Under the pieces are notes generated by a model. It was not told where the DNA came from. It searched no databases and was given only the letters and a program-made list of their open reading frames with translations. Positions 1 through 8,727 of a stretch of 17,069 nt of DNA are shown in pieces. The DNA is from Coemansia sp. RSA 1804 (lineage: Eukaryota; Kickxellomycota; Kickxellomycetes; Kickxellales; Kickxellaceae): NCBI GenBank assembly GCA_027578815.1, contig JANBTH010000454.1, positions 1 to 17,069 on the forward strand, written 5' to 3'. Positions within the stretch are counted from its first letter, which is position 1. Each line of letters opens with the position of its first letter. A program made the position numbers and the translations under genes.

Positions 1-140
1 TAATGCTATTCCTCGATACTTTTACTTTTTCATTACCTCAGCATCAAATAGACAAGCATACACTTTTCCTTCAAAAATATTGTCATTATTGTTGTTGGTC
101 AAAAGAAAGCCCATCTATAAAATATGCCATAGCATCAAGA

Positions 141-2143
141 CTAGCCAAACAGACGCAGACCTTGCGTGTCGCTTATGTCTATTTCTCCAGAATTAATCAG
201 CGACTCGGTCACGCTTGCTGACTTTGACACACCAGCAGCATTCTCTGTGTCAGCATCAAGAATAGATTGCGGCACCTTTTGACCCAGAAGAGTTGAAAAC
301 AGCTCGTTCACCATGTCCTCATGCCATGTGCCGGCTGGGATCGGAGACATAAAGTTCTGAATTTTCTCCATGACCTGATACCGTATCTTGCGGTCCTTTG
401 ATGCGCCTCTATCAATAACGCGCTTCTTCGACCGTGCCTGCTGCTTGACAGCCGCCCAACGAACGCCAAGCGAGCCTGTTGGATCGGTCGAGTCAACCAT
501 TCTGCTCTCGATAAGCTCGCGCAGAAGCTGCTGATAAAAGTCGGTATCATCAAATACCTCTGTATCAATGTCCTTCAAATGAGCATCTACTGCAACAGAC
601 AAATTCTTCTTCTGAGATTCTTCACCTTCTGCTTCAGAACTAGCTTCGCTTTTGCCAATAATCTTGTACTCTGCTCGCTTCAGCTGTGTACGCTCAACAA
701 GGCGATCCTTTGCGGCCAAGATCTGTTCAAGCTGATGCATAATTCCCTGGTTGACCGCTTTGAACTTTTTAATGTTAGAGACATTGGCCGACATCTGCAC
801 CTTGTCGCTCCACTTCTCAAGCGACTCGTTGCGATAGGGTTTGAATCCGCTCCTCAGCTGCTCAAGCTCATTCCATGTGGCTACAACCTCGTCTTCCTCG
901 TCACCTGTCAATTCGGAGGCAAGACGCTTGGTGCCTGCTCTAGCCGCCTTTTGTGAGTTTGATGCAAACTCATTCTGATCTACCAGTGTCTTGCGAAGAT
1001 CAACCAGAGAGCCCAGTAGCAGTCTAATTGATTGGCGCGCTTCTTCCAAGCAGCTACTTTCTTCCGGCTCCGCTTCATCCTCAAACCGAGAACCAACAAG
1101 CTCATCAAAATCGTCACATTGTGGAAGTTCGTTTGCTGCTGTAATAACCTTTTGCACCCGGATCCGAGCATCTAGAGCGCCCTCCCACAGCCGAGTCTGG
1201 TTCAAAACATGTTGGCCCTTTTCTATGTCGCTTTTGGCTGTCTGTGTAATTGATTTCAAAAGAGCTTTCTCGCCTTCTTCCAGCTTTTTGATCTCCTCAC
1301 GGACACGCTGCTGCGACTTGGAAGCAATGGCGTCGTCATCGTCGTTGTGCTGCAAGGTGAATTTTGCACGTGCCATTTCGTTCTCGCTGTCAGAATCGCT
1401 ATCCTGATCGTTTTGCTCTTCGTCACTCTCGTCCTCTGTCTCGCTCTGACCACTGTTGTCTGCTGACTCCAGTAACTCGTCTGCATCAGAATTGTCGTCA
1501 GACAGACTCTCTTCGCCCTCTTCCGACAACAAGCCTTCAGACGACTCTTCATCGTCGTATAATGCTTTGCGAGTTACCTGAGATCCAGTGTACTTTGGCC
1601 CTAGATCGCCAAGCCCCTGACGCTGGCGCAAGGCGCTTTTGCCCATATCAACGTAGTGCTCGCGCCGCATCTCCTCATCATCGTTATCGTCGCTCTCCGA
1701 TCCAGATTCCCTGCCAATGTACGCATTATCGTTTACTCCTTCATCCTCAATATCGAATTCTACACGAGTTTGACGATGAGAAATACAAATATGTAGTCAT
1801 TAGAATTAGCATCGCCCAACCAAAACATGCGGTAAGCAAGTACAGACCTAGCTTAATATACATCTTTTGTATATGATACACAGAGTGCTATTATGCCTTA
1901 CCTTTTGGTCTGGGATCGGATATATCTGCGATCTGCTCCAAGAGCGACTTTGCTCGCCTTGACTTTTCTACAGTTTTACTTTTACATTCGGGCTTTCATT
2001 CCGCCAAGAAATGAATAGAGTGTTTAGCTAAAATAGCTTTTCATTATACAACCGTATTTCTCTACAGCTCAATGTGTCCTGGCTGTTTAATATCCAAGGG
2101 GAGTATGGCTTGAGTGCTTTTCTTATGGCGTACCTTTTGGCAT
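141..2143 (-). CDS. BFR2: AATF/Bfr2 (Che-1/TRAUB) family ribosome biogenesis protein, three exons
   Basis: Nucleolar factor of the AATF/Bfr2 family, which acts in small-subunit processome assembly and 18S rRNA maturation. My model has exons 2143-2134, 1967-1902 and 1759-141, with introns 2133-1968 (donor GTACGC, acceptor CTGTAG) and 1901-1760 (donor GTAAGG, acceptor GTGTAG). All phases match, giving 564 residues. The N-terminus reads MPKEKSRRAKSLLEQIADIS, then DPRPKEFDIEDE, which matches the short Bfr2 leader motif (SLxxQIxDI...P...FDIEDE) and is why I reject the internal ATG at 1670 as start. Next come REHYVDMGKSALR and PKYTGSQVTRKALY, an Asp/Glu/Ser-rich acidic stretch (about residues 95-153), the helical AATF-Che1 region with QTRLWEGALDARIRVQKVI (about 213-231), and the C-terminal TRAUB region (about 428-521; KASK-like RGASKDRKIRY, then FSTLLGQKVP). 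The protein ends in LRLFG, like the yeast IQIFG terminus. Family assignment is firm; the 10-nt first exon is the least certain part. Confidence 0.9.
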
Positions 2144-2755
2144 TTCGAGTGTAAAAAGACGGTAATGTAAGCGATTCTAGAAAACAGACAAGGACAAGTT
2201 ACAATACACTAATAACAAGAAAAGAAGTGCTTTTATGCGTCGATGTGGTGCATTTTTACCTTGGTGAAGAGAAGAGAAAGAAAGTCGTCGTCGCTAAAAC
2301 AGCTCACCCAAAAAAAAGGTTGCAAGAAAAATACACTAATTTTGATCATGATCGGACCTGATCTGATCTGAATGAATGAGAATTGCGAAAATGTAATTAT
2401 TATTATTATTATCAGTTATAGACCATGATGCAATCTAGCTTCTCTCTAAACAGATATAGCATCTACAGACGTTTGAAAACAGCAAGGATCTTGCTAGTGG
2501 GTGCTACCTTTGAATATATAACCCAAAGGAAACACCTCTTCAAGATTAAAAACTATAGTGGACTGGACTAGTGTTAAACAGAAGGCCAAACACACCAGAT
2601 AGCATTGCTGCCCATAGTCAATCACATTCAAGATACATCTCTGAAACTAAGGTAGCCAAATCTAGTGAGAAGAATTGGTGGTGTATCTGTATTTGACTCA
2701 TATCTCTAGTTTTATCTATATATCTATGTTCTTAAAGATAAAAGGGCCCTGAGGA
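2144..2755. promoter_or_regulatory. Divergent intergenic region between BFR2-like and GatB genes
   Basis: About 610 bp of AT-rich DNA separate two divergently transcribed starts and must hold both promoters. Visible elements are TATA-like runs (TATATAA near 2516-2522, CTATATAT near 2717-2724), a short ATT microsatellite (2396-2412) and a small GATC/GATCTGA repetition near 2344-2370. I see no additional gene and cannot assign any factor-binding site. Confidence 0.5.
2396..2412. repeat. (ATT)n microsatellite
   Basis: Five and two-thirds ATT units in the shared promoter region of the BFR2-like and GatB genes. It is a simple sequence repeat with no evident function. Confidence 0.8.
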
Positions 2756-4372
2756 ATGAGCTTGATGCGTCGTCTTTGCCTGCGGCCTACTTTGGTGTCG
2801 TCCACGAGATCTGGACCGATTAGAAGCAGCCAGATTAACAAAATACTATTTTCCCAAGCATGTGGATTGAGCTCGGGGCGGATATGCAGTGAGCAGGAGC
2901 AGCCAAATGGTATTCCTTCAGGCTGGAATGCTACTATTGGACTTGAGCTTCATGTCCAGCTGATGGCAAAGAAAAAGCTTTTTTCGCCAGCAAGCGCAAA
3001 ATGGGACGATCCGCCCAACACTAATGTTGCCCTGGTGGATGCTGGAGTCCCGGGATCCTTGCCTCTGCTTAATCCAGAATGCATGCAGTTGGCCGCTCGT
3101 GCCATTATAGGTCTTGATGGCAAAGTGCAGAACCAGTCGTCATTTGATCGCAAGCATTACTTTTATTCGGATCAGCCGCTTGGGTTCCAGATCACACAAC
3201 AGCACTCTCCAATTGGCCGAGGCGGCAAGATCCACCTAGGAACCAATGAGGGGCTCAAATACACAAAGGATATCCGCATTAGCCAGATGCAGCTGGAGCA
3301 AGACACAGCAAAGAGCATCCACGCGGTCTATCCGGGCTATGTGCTAACCGATCTCAACCGTGCTGGTGTAGCGTTGCTTGAAATAGTTAGTGAACCCGAC
3401 ATTGACACGCCTGATGAAGCAACACTGTGTGTCCGCAAGATACAGACGCTCTTGCGACACATCGGCGCATCACATTGCAACATGGAGGAGGGGTCGATGA
3501 GATGCGATATCAACGTGTCCGTGTATCGCGATGGCGAATGCAGGCTTTCAGGGACACGATGTGAACTGAAGAATCTTAACAGTCTGAAGGTTATCCGTGG
3601 CGCGATTAATGCAGAGGTTCGGCGACAGATAGAAGTAATTCATAACGGGAAACAGGTGGAGCAAGAAACACGGGGCTTTGATGCGCGCCAGGGCAAAACA
3701 TTTCTTGCTAGATCCAAAGAGGATGCACCAGACTACAGGTATATGCCTGAACCCGATATCCCTGAAGTGCATCTTACCGATCAATGGATCGAAGCTGTCA
3801 GAGCAACGCTTCCGGAGCTCCCAGAAGCAACACTGGCGCGTATTCAAGGGCAATATTCTCTTTCAAAAGATACGGTCGAAACTATGCTTGATGAACCAGG
3901 ATGCATTGGCCTTTTCGAAAATGTTGCAAAGGGTCGGAATGCAAAGGTAGTCGCAGCGTGGATCACATCCGAGGTTTTTGGCCAGCTTTCGTATCGTGCA
4001 CAACGACTGCAAGACAGCACACTGACTGCAAATCAATTGTCTGCGTTGCTGGACGCTCTTGAAGGCAAAATGGTAACTTCTACACAAGCAAAGCAGCTTT
4101 TGGTGGAGTATATGAATGGGGATGTTCGGAGTGTGGCCGATCTGATTAAAGCACATGGCTGGGAAGTCATTAACGATGAAGGCAAGCTTGCGGATACTGC
4201 TAAAAGCATTTTGGATGAACATCCAAAGGAGATCGAGGGCTACTTGAAGGGCCAAAAGCGCAGACTCAACTTTTTTGTTGGAAAGGTTATGACAGCGACA
4301 AAGGGACAGGCACGGCCGCAAGACGTCAGCAGGATCGTCCACGAGCTTCTTGAGAAAAGGAGGCGAGCATAG
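2756..4372 (+). CDS. PET112: Mitochondrial glutamyl-tRNA(Gln) amidotransferase subunit B (GatB/PET112)
   Basis: Subunit B of the mitochondrial GatFAB/GatCAB amidotransferase, which converts misacylated Glu-tRNA(Gln) to Gln-tRNA(Gln). GatB carries the kinase site that phosphorylates the glutamyl group and binds the tRNA. It is a single uninterrupted 538-residue frame, normal for a mitochondrial GatB. Residues 1 to about 50 are rich in Arg/Ser/Leu with almost no acidic residues, as in a mitochondrial presequence. The core begins at GLELHVQL (62-69), followed by DAGVPGSLPLLN (95-106) and FDRKHYFYSDQPLGFQIT (130-147), then SMRCDINVSV, the CELKNLNS segment and YRYMPEPDIP. The C-terminal YqeY-like helical tail ends with QARPQDVSRIVHELLEKR, the expected tRNA-binding end. 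The first ATG of the frame is used and supplies the presequence. It converges on the RABL3-like gene, with only 165 bp between stop codons, so the 3' UTRs may overlap. I see no defects. Confidence 0.95.
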   Translation: MSLMRRLCLRPTLVSSTRSGPIRSSQINKILFSQACGLSSGRICSEQEQPNGIPSGWNATIGLELHVQLMAKKKLFSPASAKWDDPPNTNVALVDAGVPGSLPLLNPECMQLAARAIIGLDGKVQNQSSFDRKHYFYSDQPLGFQITQQHSPIGRGGKIHLGTNEGLKYTKDIRISQMQLEQDTAKSIHAVYPGYVLTDLNRAGVALLEIVSEPDIDTPDEATLCVRKIQTLLRHIGASHCNMEEGSMRCDINVSVYRDGECRLSGTRCELKNLNSLKVIRGAINAEVRRQIEVIHNGKQVEQETRGFDARQGKTFLARSKEDAPDYRYMPEPDIPEVHLTDQWIEAVRATLPELPEATLARIQGQYSLSKDTVETMLDEPGCIGLFENVAKGRNAKVVAAWITSEVFGQLSYRAQRLQDSTLTANQLSALLDALEGKMVTSTQAKQLLVEYMNGDVRSVADLIKAHGWEVINDEGKLADTAKSILDEHPKEIEGYLKGQKRRLNFFVGKVMTATKGQARPQDVSRIVHELLEKRRRA

Positions 4373-4537
4373 TTATTTTCTTAACGATGGTTACTTATAT
4401 ACAAATCGAAAAAAAACACCCAACCACAAGACGCTATAATCCGTTATACGGAACATAGAGTGAGAAAAAACAGACTGGAATGGCAGCAACACATTCGTCA
4501 ATACGTCGTTGTCCTACCAAATGCATTCTGATACTGC

Positions 4538-5128
4538 TCAGCGCAAGTGGGAAATACCCAGCCCACATCCTTTGGACACCTTGCTCCTATAGACCTTTTC
4601 ATAAAATTCTGCAAGCGAGCATCGCTGTTTCGGCTCCAATGCACCCGAGGTGATATAGCCGGACAGATCGAGTATCTCTGCATTACATCTCTCTGCAAGC
4701 GGCTCCACAAGCTTTGTGAGCGTCGTGCTCAGTTGCCAGTCAATACGCTGTGGTCCGCCTAGTATTAGCGCAACAGGCACCGACAGAATGTTTTCTGCGT
4801 TGATGGCCTCTTCAATCCACTCAGTAGCGCGTATGAAAGATCTTGGCGTAGAGCAGCTGCAAACAAGAAATAAGGCATCGAGGCCAAAGGAATAAAGCAT
4901 CTGTCGGGACTTTTGGTGTCGGGTTCCGCTAGGCAGGACGACAAACTCTATCCATATGTTTCCTCGGCCGTTTGTGCGCTCAAAGTCCAAGACATCGACA
5001 GTCGGGCCAGCCAAGTCGCTTACAGAGCCTGCTGTGTGGGAGTTTGGGTGGCATAGCTGGTGAACAAGCTCTGGCTTTCCAACGCCCAGCTCGCCAACCA
5101 CACCAATTCGAATGGACTCGTTATTCAT
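4538..5128 (-). CDS. RABL3-like small GTPase homologue with degenerate nucleotide-binding motifs
   Basis: A 196-residue single-exon protein with a Ras-like fold pattern. It resembles RABL3 in the order of segments: IRIGVVGELGVGKPELVHQLC (5-25; P-loop followed by the LVHxLC typical of RABL3), AGPTVDVLDF (40-49; switch I Thr43 and second strand), NIWIEF (57-62), DALFLVCSCSTPRSF (84-98; third strand and helix), VPVALILGG (117-125), and CSLAEFYEKV near the end. Key GTP-binding residues are missing. The P-loop ends GKP instead of GK[ST], so the Mg-coordinating Ser/Thr is Pro19. The Walker B DxxG reads VVLPSG without Asp. The [NT]KxD base-recognition motif is replaced by GGPQRID. It may therefore be a pseudo-GTPase, though RABL3 proteins are themselves atypical. 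The start ATG at 5128 places the P-loop at the usual distance from the N-terminus. Its cellular role is unknown. Confidence 0.65.
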   Translation of the reverse strand: MNNESIRIGVVGELGVGKPELVHQLCHPNSHTAGSVSDLAGPTVDVLDFERTNGRGNIWIEFVVLPSGTRHQKSRQMLYSFGLDALFLVCSCSTPRSFIRATEWIEEAINAENILSVPVALILGGPQRIDWQLSTTLTKLVEPLAERCNAEILDLSGYITSGALEPKQRCSLAEFYEKVYRSKVSKGCGLGISHLR

Positions 5129-5424
5129 TAGAGGTGAGTTATCGTCGTTTTTGATTTAAATAAATATGCAATAAAATGAGAATAAGTAAAGGAAAGGAAA
5201 GGGAAAAAAGCAATGCAACACATCCAAGCTATTACTAAGGGGTAAAAAAGGAGAGAATGATGATGTATTGTTTTTTGGCCATCAACTCATTTGCTGCGGT
5301 GCGTATGGGCTGGTCCATTGTAGTCGTTTTTTAATTAAATAATATCCATGCTGTCAAGGAATGTTAGAAAGTTTGCAATGATAAATGATAGATAGAGACT
5401 CTTCATGGAAACGAAAATATGCGT
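5129..5424. other. Intergenic spacer, RABL3-like promoter and VTC-like 3' flank
   Basis: About 300 bp lie between the RABL3-like start and the stop of the SPX-TTM gene, both on the minus strand. The spacer is A/T-rich with purine runs (AAGGAAAGGAAAGGG near 5190-5205) and a short TTTAAAT near 5153. I see no further coding or RNA gene. Confidence 0.4.
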
Positions 5425-7775
5425 TTAGCGAAAGTCAAGCAGCCTGGCAATCCACTGAGCAACTAGATCGCTCACCTCAAAGAGTATGTTTATTACCTGT
5501 TTGTGGTGTGGCCAGATGGCAAATGGAATGCTTAAGGTGACAGCAATCAGCAACGTAATGGACATGCAGGAGCGCATTCTGTTTGAGTTGTTGGCTTGCC
5601 TGCTGTAGGACATTGTCCTTTCACGGCGTGCTGAGGTTGACTGGCGATGCAAAAGATGCGTTGTTTCGCAAGAGCAAGGCATTGCTGGCTGCTGTTCTGG
5701 GGAAAGCGTTGCTGACATGTCGACAATTGAGTGGTCGGGCGGGTTTCCAAGGCTGCCACGGCTGTAGTCGACCATCCAGTATGGAAGGTCACTGACGCTG
5801 CGCGTACGCAGTGTTGCTATTCCGTGGATATAAGCATCGAAATCGAGAACTGGGCGAGCCATTGTGCCATCAAAGAACAGCTGAGAGAGCCATGCGGGCA
5901 TTGGTTTGTTGTCCAAGTGTATCTCAATTATGTCGAATGGCAAGTCGCCGATTAGCCCTTCGTCTTCTGTATGTGGCAGCGGATTCCCATCAATAACATT
6001 TGCCAGCCAGGATGAATTTCTGGCGCCATCGTCCTGGAACGTATGATCAGCCATGTTTTCCTTGTAGCGAAAGCTTACATTACGTCGCAAGACCACGGTT
6101 ATCGATTCGGGGTCATTTGGATCCGTATATACAATGCGCTCCTCCGCAACCAACATCAAAGGGGACAAGCTCTCCATAATGATTTTCTTTTGAATCTTTT
6201 GGGCCTTGCGCAACTGGTCCCGTCTCATTGCGCGACATTCGGCATCGTTTTCTGAAGGTTTGCTACTATATTGCATGCCATCCATTTGATACTTCCGCAT
6301 ATCTGGCAGCAATAGCTGAGGTGGCGGTGCCTCTGGTGGTTCAAGCTTGTTTAGGTTGAACTCGCCATGGAGAAATGGTAGGGCCTGATCTGGCTTGAGC
6401 ATGGCTGTCGAAGAGGTATAGCCACCAGCAAACCAGGGTCCGATAAATGAACCGTTGCTGATATATATGTTTTGATCTTTGTCGTCCGCCAGCCACGAAA
6501 GTGATACCAAATCGCGAGTGGATGCCTCTGCTGTTAGTCCTGAATGGTATTTCTGCAATGTCTTTGGGTTGTCGAGATAAACCGTGAATACGCGCTTGCT
6601 TTGGGCCCGTATGGTGTTGGATAGCGATGAGTTTGATAAGAGTGACGATGATGTTGATGACGACGACGATTTGTGTATCCTTTGCGACATTGGTGGCGTG
6701 AACTTTCCCGGGTCCATTTGGCCATGCTCACTTGAGCCGACCACAGTGGAAGGTGATTTTGCACCCGGATTGTTACAGCTTGTAGAAAGACGTGAGTTCA
6801 GCAAGCTGTGTACCTTTCCCACACACGCATGATCTATCCATCCGCGCAATATATGCAGGCCGGGAAAGGAGCCTTGGGAGTGCTGCTGCTGCTGCTGTTT
6901 CTGTTGTTGTTGATGTTGCTGATCTTGTTGATGCCATTGATACGTATCCGTTTGCGCGACCGGCGCGGCGTATGAAGATTGTATTGCGAAATATATTTGG
7001 GATGCGCGGAACAGCTGCTGAGATTCTAGTGAGGACTCGGTGAACAATGGCGACAGAGCCAGGTGATCAAGCATTTCGCCATAATGCCACGGGCAATGCG
7101 TCTGTAGCCTGTCCAGCTGCCGCCAGAGCGCTGTAAAGTTGGACCGTCGAAAACGGGCCAGCGCGAGAATATGGCTCATCGCGGCCCCAACGGTCTCTTC
7201 TGTCTGGCCAAGACCAACAAGCTGCTCGCCGAGCTCAAGCGACGCCATGCTCTGGACATAGTGCTCGCATGCCCGGATATTGTGCTCAAGCTCGTTGCCT
7301 TTCATGTGCAGAAAGGTGCTTACCTAAAAAAGATACCATAGTAAGAAAAATGACTTTTTTGTGTCATGTGGTGAAGCACGTTTGTTTTAGGCGACGGAGA
7401 TAAATTGGATTTTCCTTGTTTCCTTGAATGTAGGTGGTTCTTCCGCGCCAATAGCAGTAGAGGTCACCATGGTGTGTGCAAAGCAAATGCCACCATCACC
7501 ACCACATTGTTCATGATCCTGTTGGATGGAAATGGCTTGCTTACCTTTTCAAGCTCTCGCCGACAAGCAAACGACATGTCGTCGCAGGAGACGCAGACCG
7601 GCGGTGTGCTGCTCTGCTGTGTTCCAGACACGCTTTGGCAGCACAGACATGGCTCATCGAGAGAAATACAAGCCAGATGTCGGTAGTCAATGTTGTAGTA
7701 GCCCCACTCGGCAAAGACAGGCTCAGGTACTTTGAAAGGATCAGACGGTTTGGAATGATGGATGGAGTGCGTCAT
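5425..7775 (-). CDS. SPX + degenerate VTC/TTM domain protein with C-terminal membrane anchor (regulatory VTC-like subunit)
   Basis: Likely accessory subunit of the vacuolar polyphosphate polymerase. Exons 7775-7545 and 7323-5425 flank a phase-0 intron (7544-7324; donor GTAAGC, acceptor TTTTTTAG). The join creates the SPX motif ELEKVSTFLHMKGNELE, confirming the splice; the product is 709 residues. An SPX domain starts at AEWGYYNIDYRHL and ends near FRRSNFTALW. A Cys-rich insert and a poly-Gln/Ser linker (about 207-315) precede a TTM-like domain (about 322-589). The domain is recognisable by VFTVYLDNP, IIEIHLDN and AYIHGIATL aligned with VTC4, but catalytic residues are lost: RLR of VTC4 becomes SLS, ERKTH becomes SNGSF, and PKFSKFIHG becomes LDFDAYIHG. 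SPX phosphate-binding lysines are also mostly replaced. One hydrophobic helix (about 664-680) lies near the C-terminus; there is no three-helix DUF202. It is similar in concept to yeast Vtc2/Vtc3/Vtc5, but I cannot say which. The start ATG at 7775 is the first in frame after the TATA box. Confidence 0.8.
6881..6932 (-). repeat. CAG/CAA-rich poly-glutamine tract
   Basis: Trinucleotide-rich DNA encodes a Gln/His-rich run of about 20 residues (around protein positions 207-228) in the linker between the SPX and TTM-like domains of the SPX-VTC-like protein. CAG and CAA codons are mixed, so this is a partly degenerated microsatellite. The linker is presumably disordered. Confidence 0.75.
7377..7382. 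promoter_or_regulatory. CACGTT, possible Pho4-type core site in intron 1
   Basis: A CACGTT hexamer lies inside the intron of the SPX-TTM gene. Yeast Pho4 binds CACGTG and CACGTT at phosphate-responsive genes including VTC genes. A single hexamer is expected by chance roughly every few kilobases, so this is only a candidate. Confidence 0.15.
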
Positions 7776-7877
7776 CTCGTTGACGGATGGTGTTTGCAGT
7801 CGTTCTGCCGCTAGATATAATGCGTGTAGAGGACGAGAGGATATAGTCGGCCCAGAGAAAGAAGCGGTGCTTGTCTA

Positions 7878-7910
7878 TCACGACTGGCGGACAGCTATAA
7901 GCAAAGACAT
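7878..7910 (-). promoter_or_regulatory. Upstream ORF (10 codons) in the 5' leader of the SPX-TTM gene
   Basis: Between the TATA box (7946-7953) and the main ATG (7775), the only other ATG starts a 10-codon frame (MSLLIAVRQS, stop TGA) 103 nt before the main start. If transcription begins about 30 nt downstream of the TATA box, this short frame would be in the leader and could damp or regulate translation. The start site is inferred. Confidence 0.35.
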
Positions 7911-7945
7911 TGAAGTATATACAGTGCCGTGAAATAAGACGGATT

Positions 7946-7953
7946 TTTATATA
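7946..7953 (-). promoter_or_regulatory. TATA box of the SPX-TTM gene
   Basis: Minus-strand TATATAAA about 170 bp upstream of the ATG at 7775, correctly oriented for the SPX-TTM gene. A comparable TATATAAAG precedes VTC4 by about 250 bp. Confidence 0.5.
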
Positions 7954-8727
7954 AGAGACAACAGGGAAGAGCAGGGCAGAACAGTGGGTATCTAGAGAGG
8001 AAAAAGAAGGGAAGTGAGGGAGAAGTGATAGAACGTTGCTGGGTTATAGTGTCATGCAAAAAGACATGGCAAGGAAAAGAAGAAAGGGAACAAAATGAAT
8101 AGTGAGACTTGGTGATAATCCTGGCCATTTGCTCCGCCTTCTGTCCTGTCTTGCCTTGCCTTGTCAGCCCTCACACTATGGACGCATAAAAATATATTGA
8201 AGTTAATGAAGTCCAGCGAAATTGTCTACCGAAATAGAAAATTGATGTGCGTGTCTCTCCCGGAATGGAAAGACACGCAGCCTGAAGCCATGAAGGATGC
8301 CGTGGGCAGAAGGAAAAAAAAGCCCTCATTCCAAACCATAAAAGCGTCGTTTGTGCTGCGCTTGTTCGCGAACAACGGTAAACGACCTCTTTTTTCCCAC
8401 TGTTTTGAGAACAGCTCTTCCAGCACATTGTCCGCATCATAAATGGCGTCCTCTGCACTGCATGTTTGCTTTCTAGCAGCAGCCGAGTGGCGTATCGGCC
8501 ATCCTGAGAAGCACTCGGTGCGTTTGCATGGGTATTGTGCTCTTGCTTCTTCAGCAAAGAAGAGTGCCAGTTCTGCAAGTTCTGACACTAATCAGCATTT
8601 CAGAGCCGAACCTAAGGTGTATTTTTGGCACCTCTTTTATCCAACAGTAATAATACAACACAGAAAAGAAAAGAAACGGAAAAAAGCCCGTCCTCACAAG
8701 AGCAAAAAAACATGTACGAATTGCAGA
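7954..8727. other. Intergenic region between VTC1 and the SPX-TTM gene
   Basis: About 770 bp, comprising the VTC1 3' flank and the SPX-TTM upstream region. A minus-strand open stretch of about 120 codons (8226-8588) exists, but it has no ATG at its upstream end and no family resemblance, and an overlapping frame is equally open, so I do not call it a gene. Purine/pyrimidine-rich runs (7990-8100) are the only other visible structure. Confidence 0.4.

Noticed and set aside
1364..1876. Plus-strand frame of 170 codons opposite the BFR2-like gene
   Set aside because: Antisense to a well-recognised exon and its splice sites; low-complexity Arg/Ser/Leu content mirrors the acidic repeat of the real gene.
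8226..8588. Minus-strand open stretch of about 120 codons upstream of the SPX-TTM gene
   Set aside because: No ATG at its upstream end, an overlapping frame is equally open, and composition and sequence suggest no protein family.
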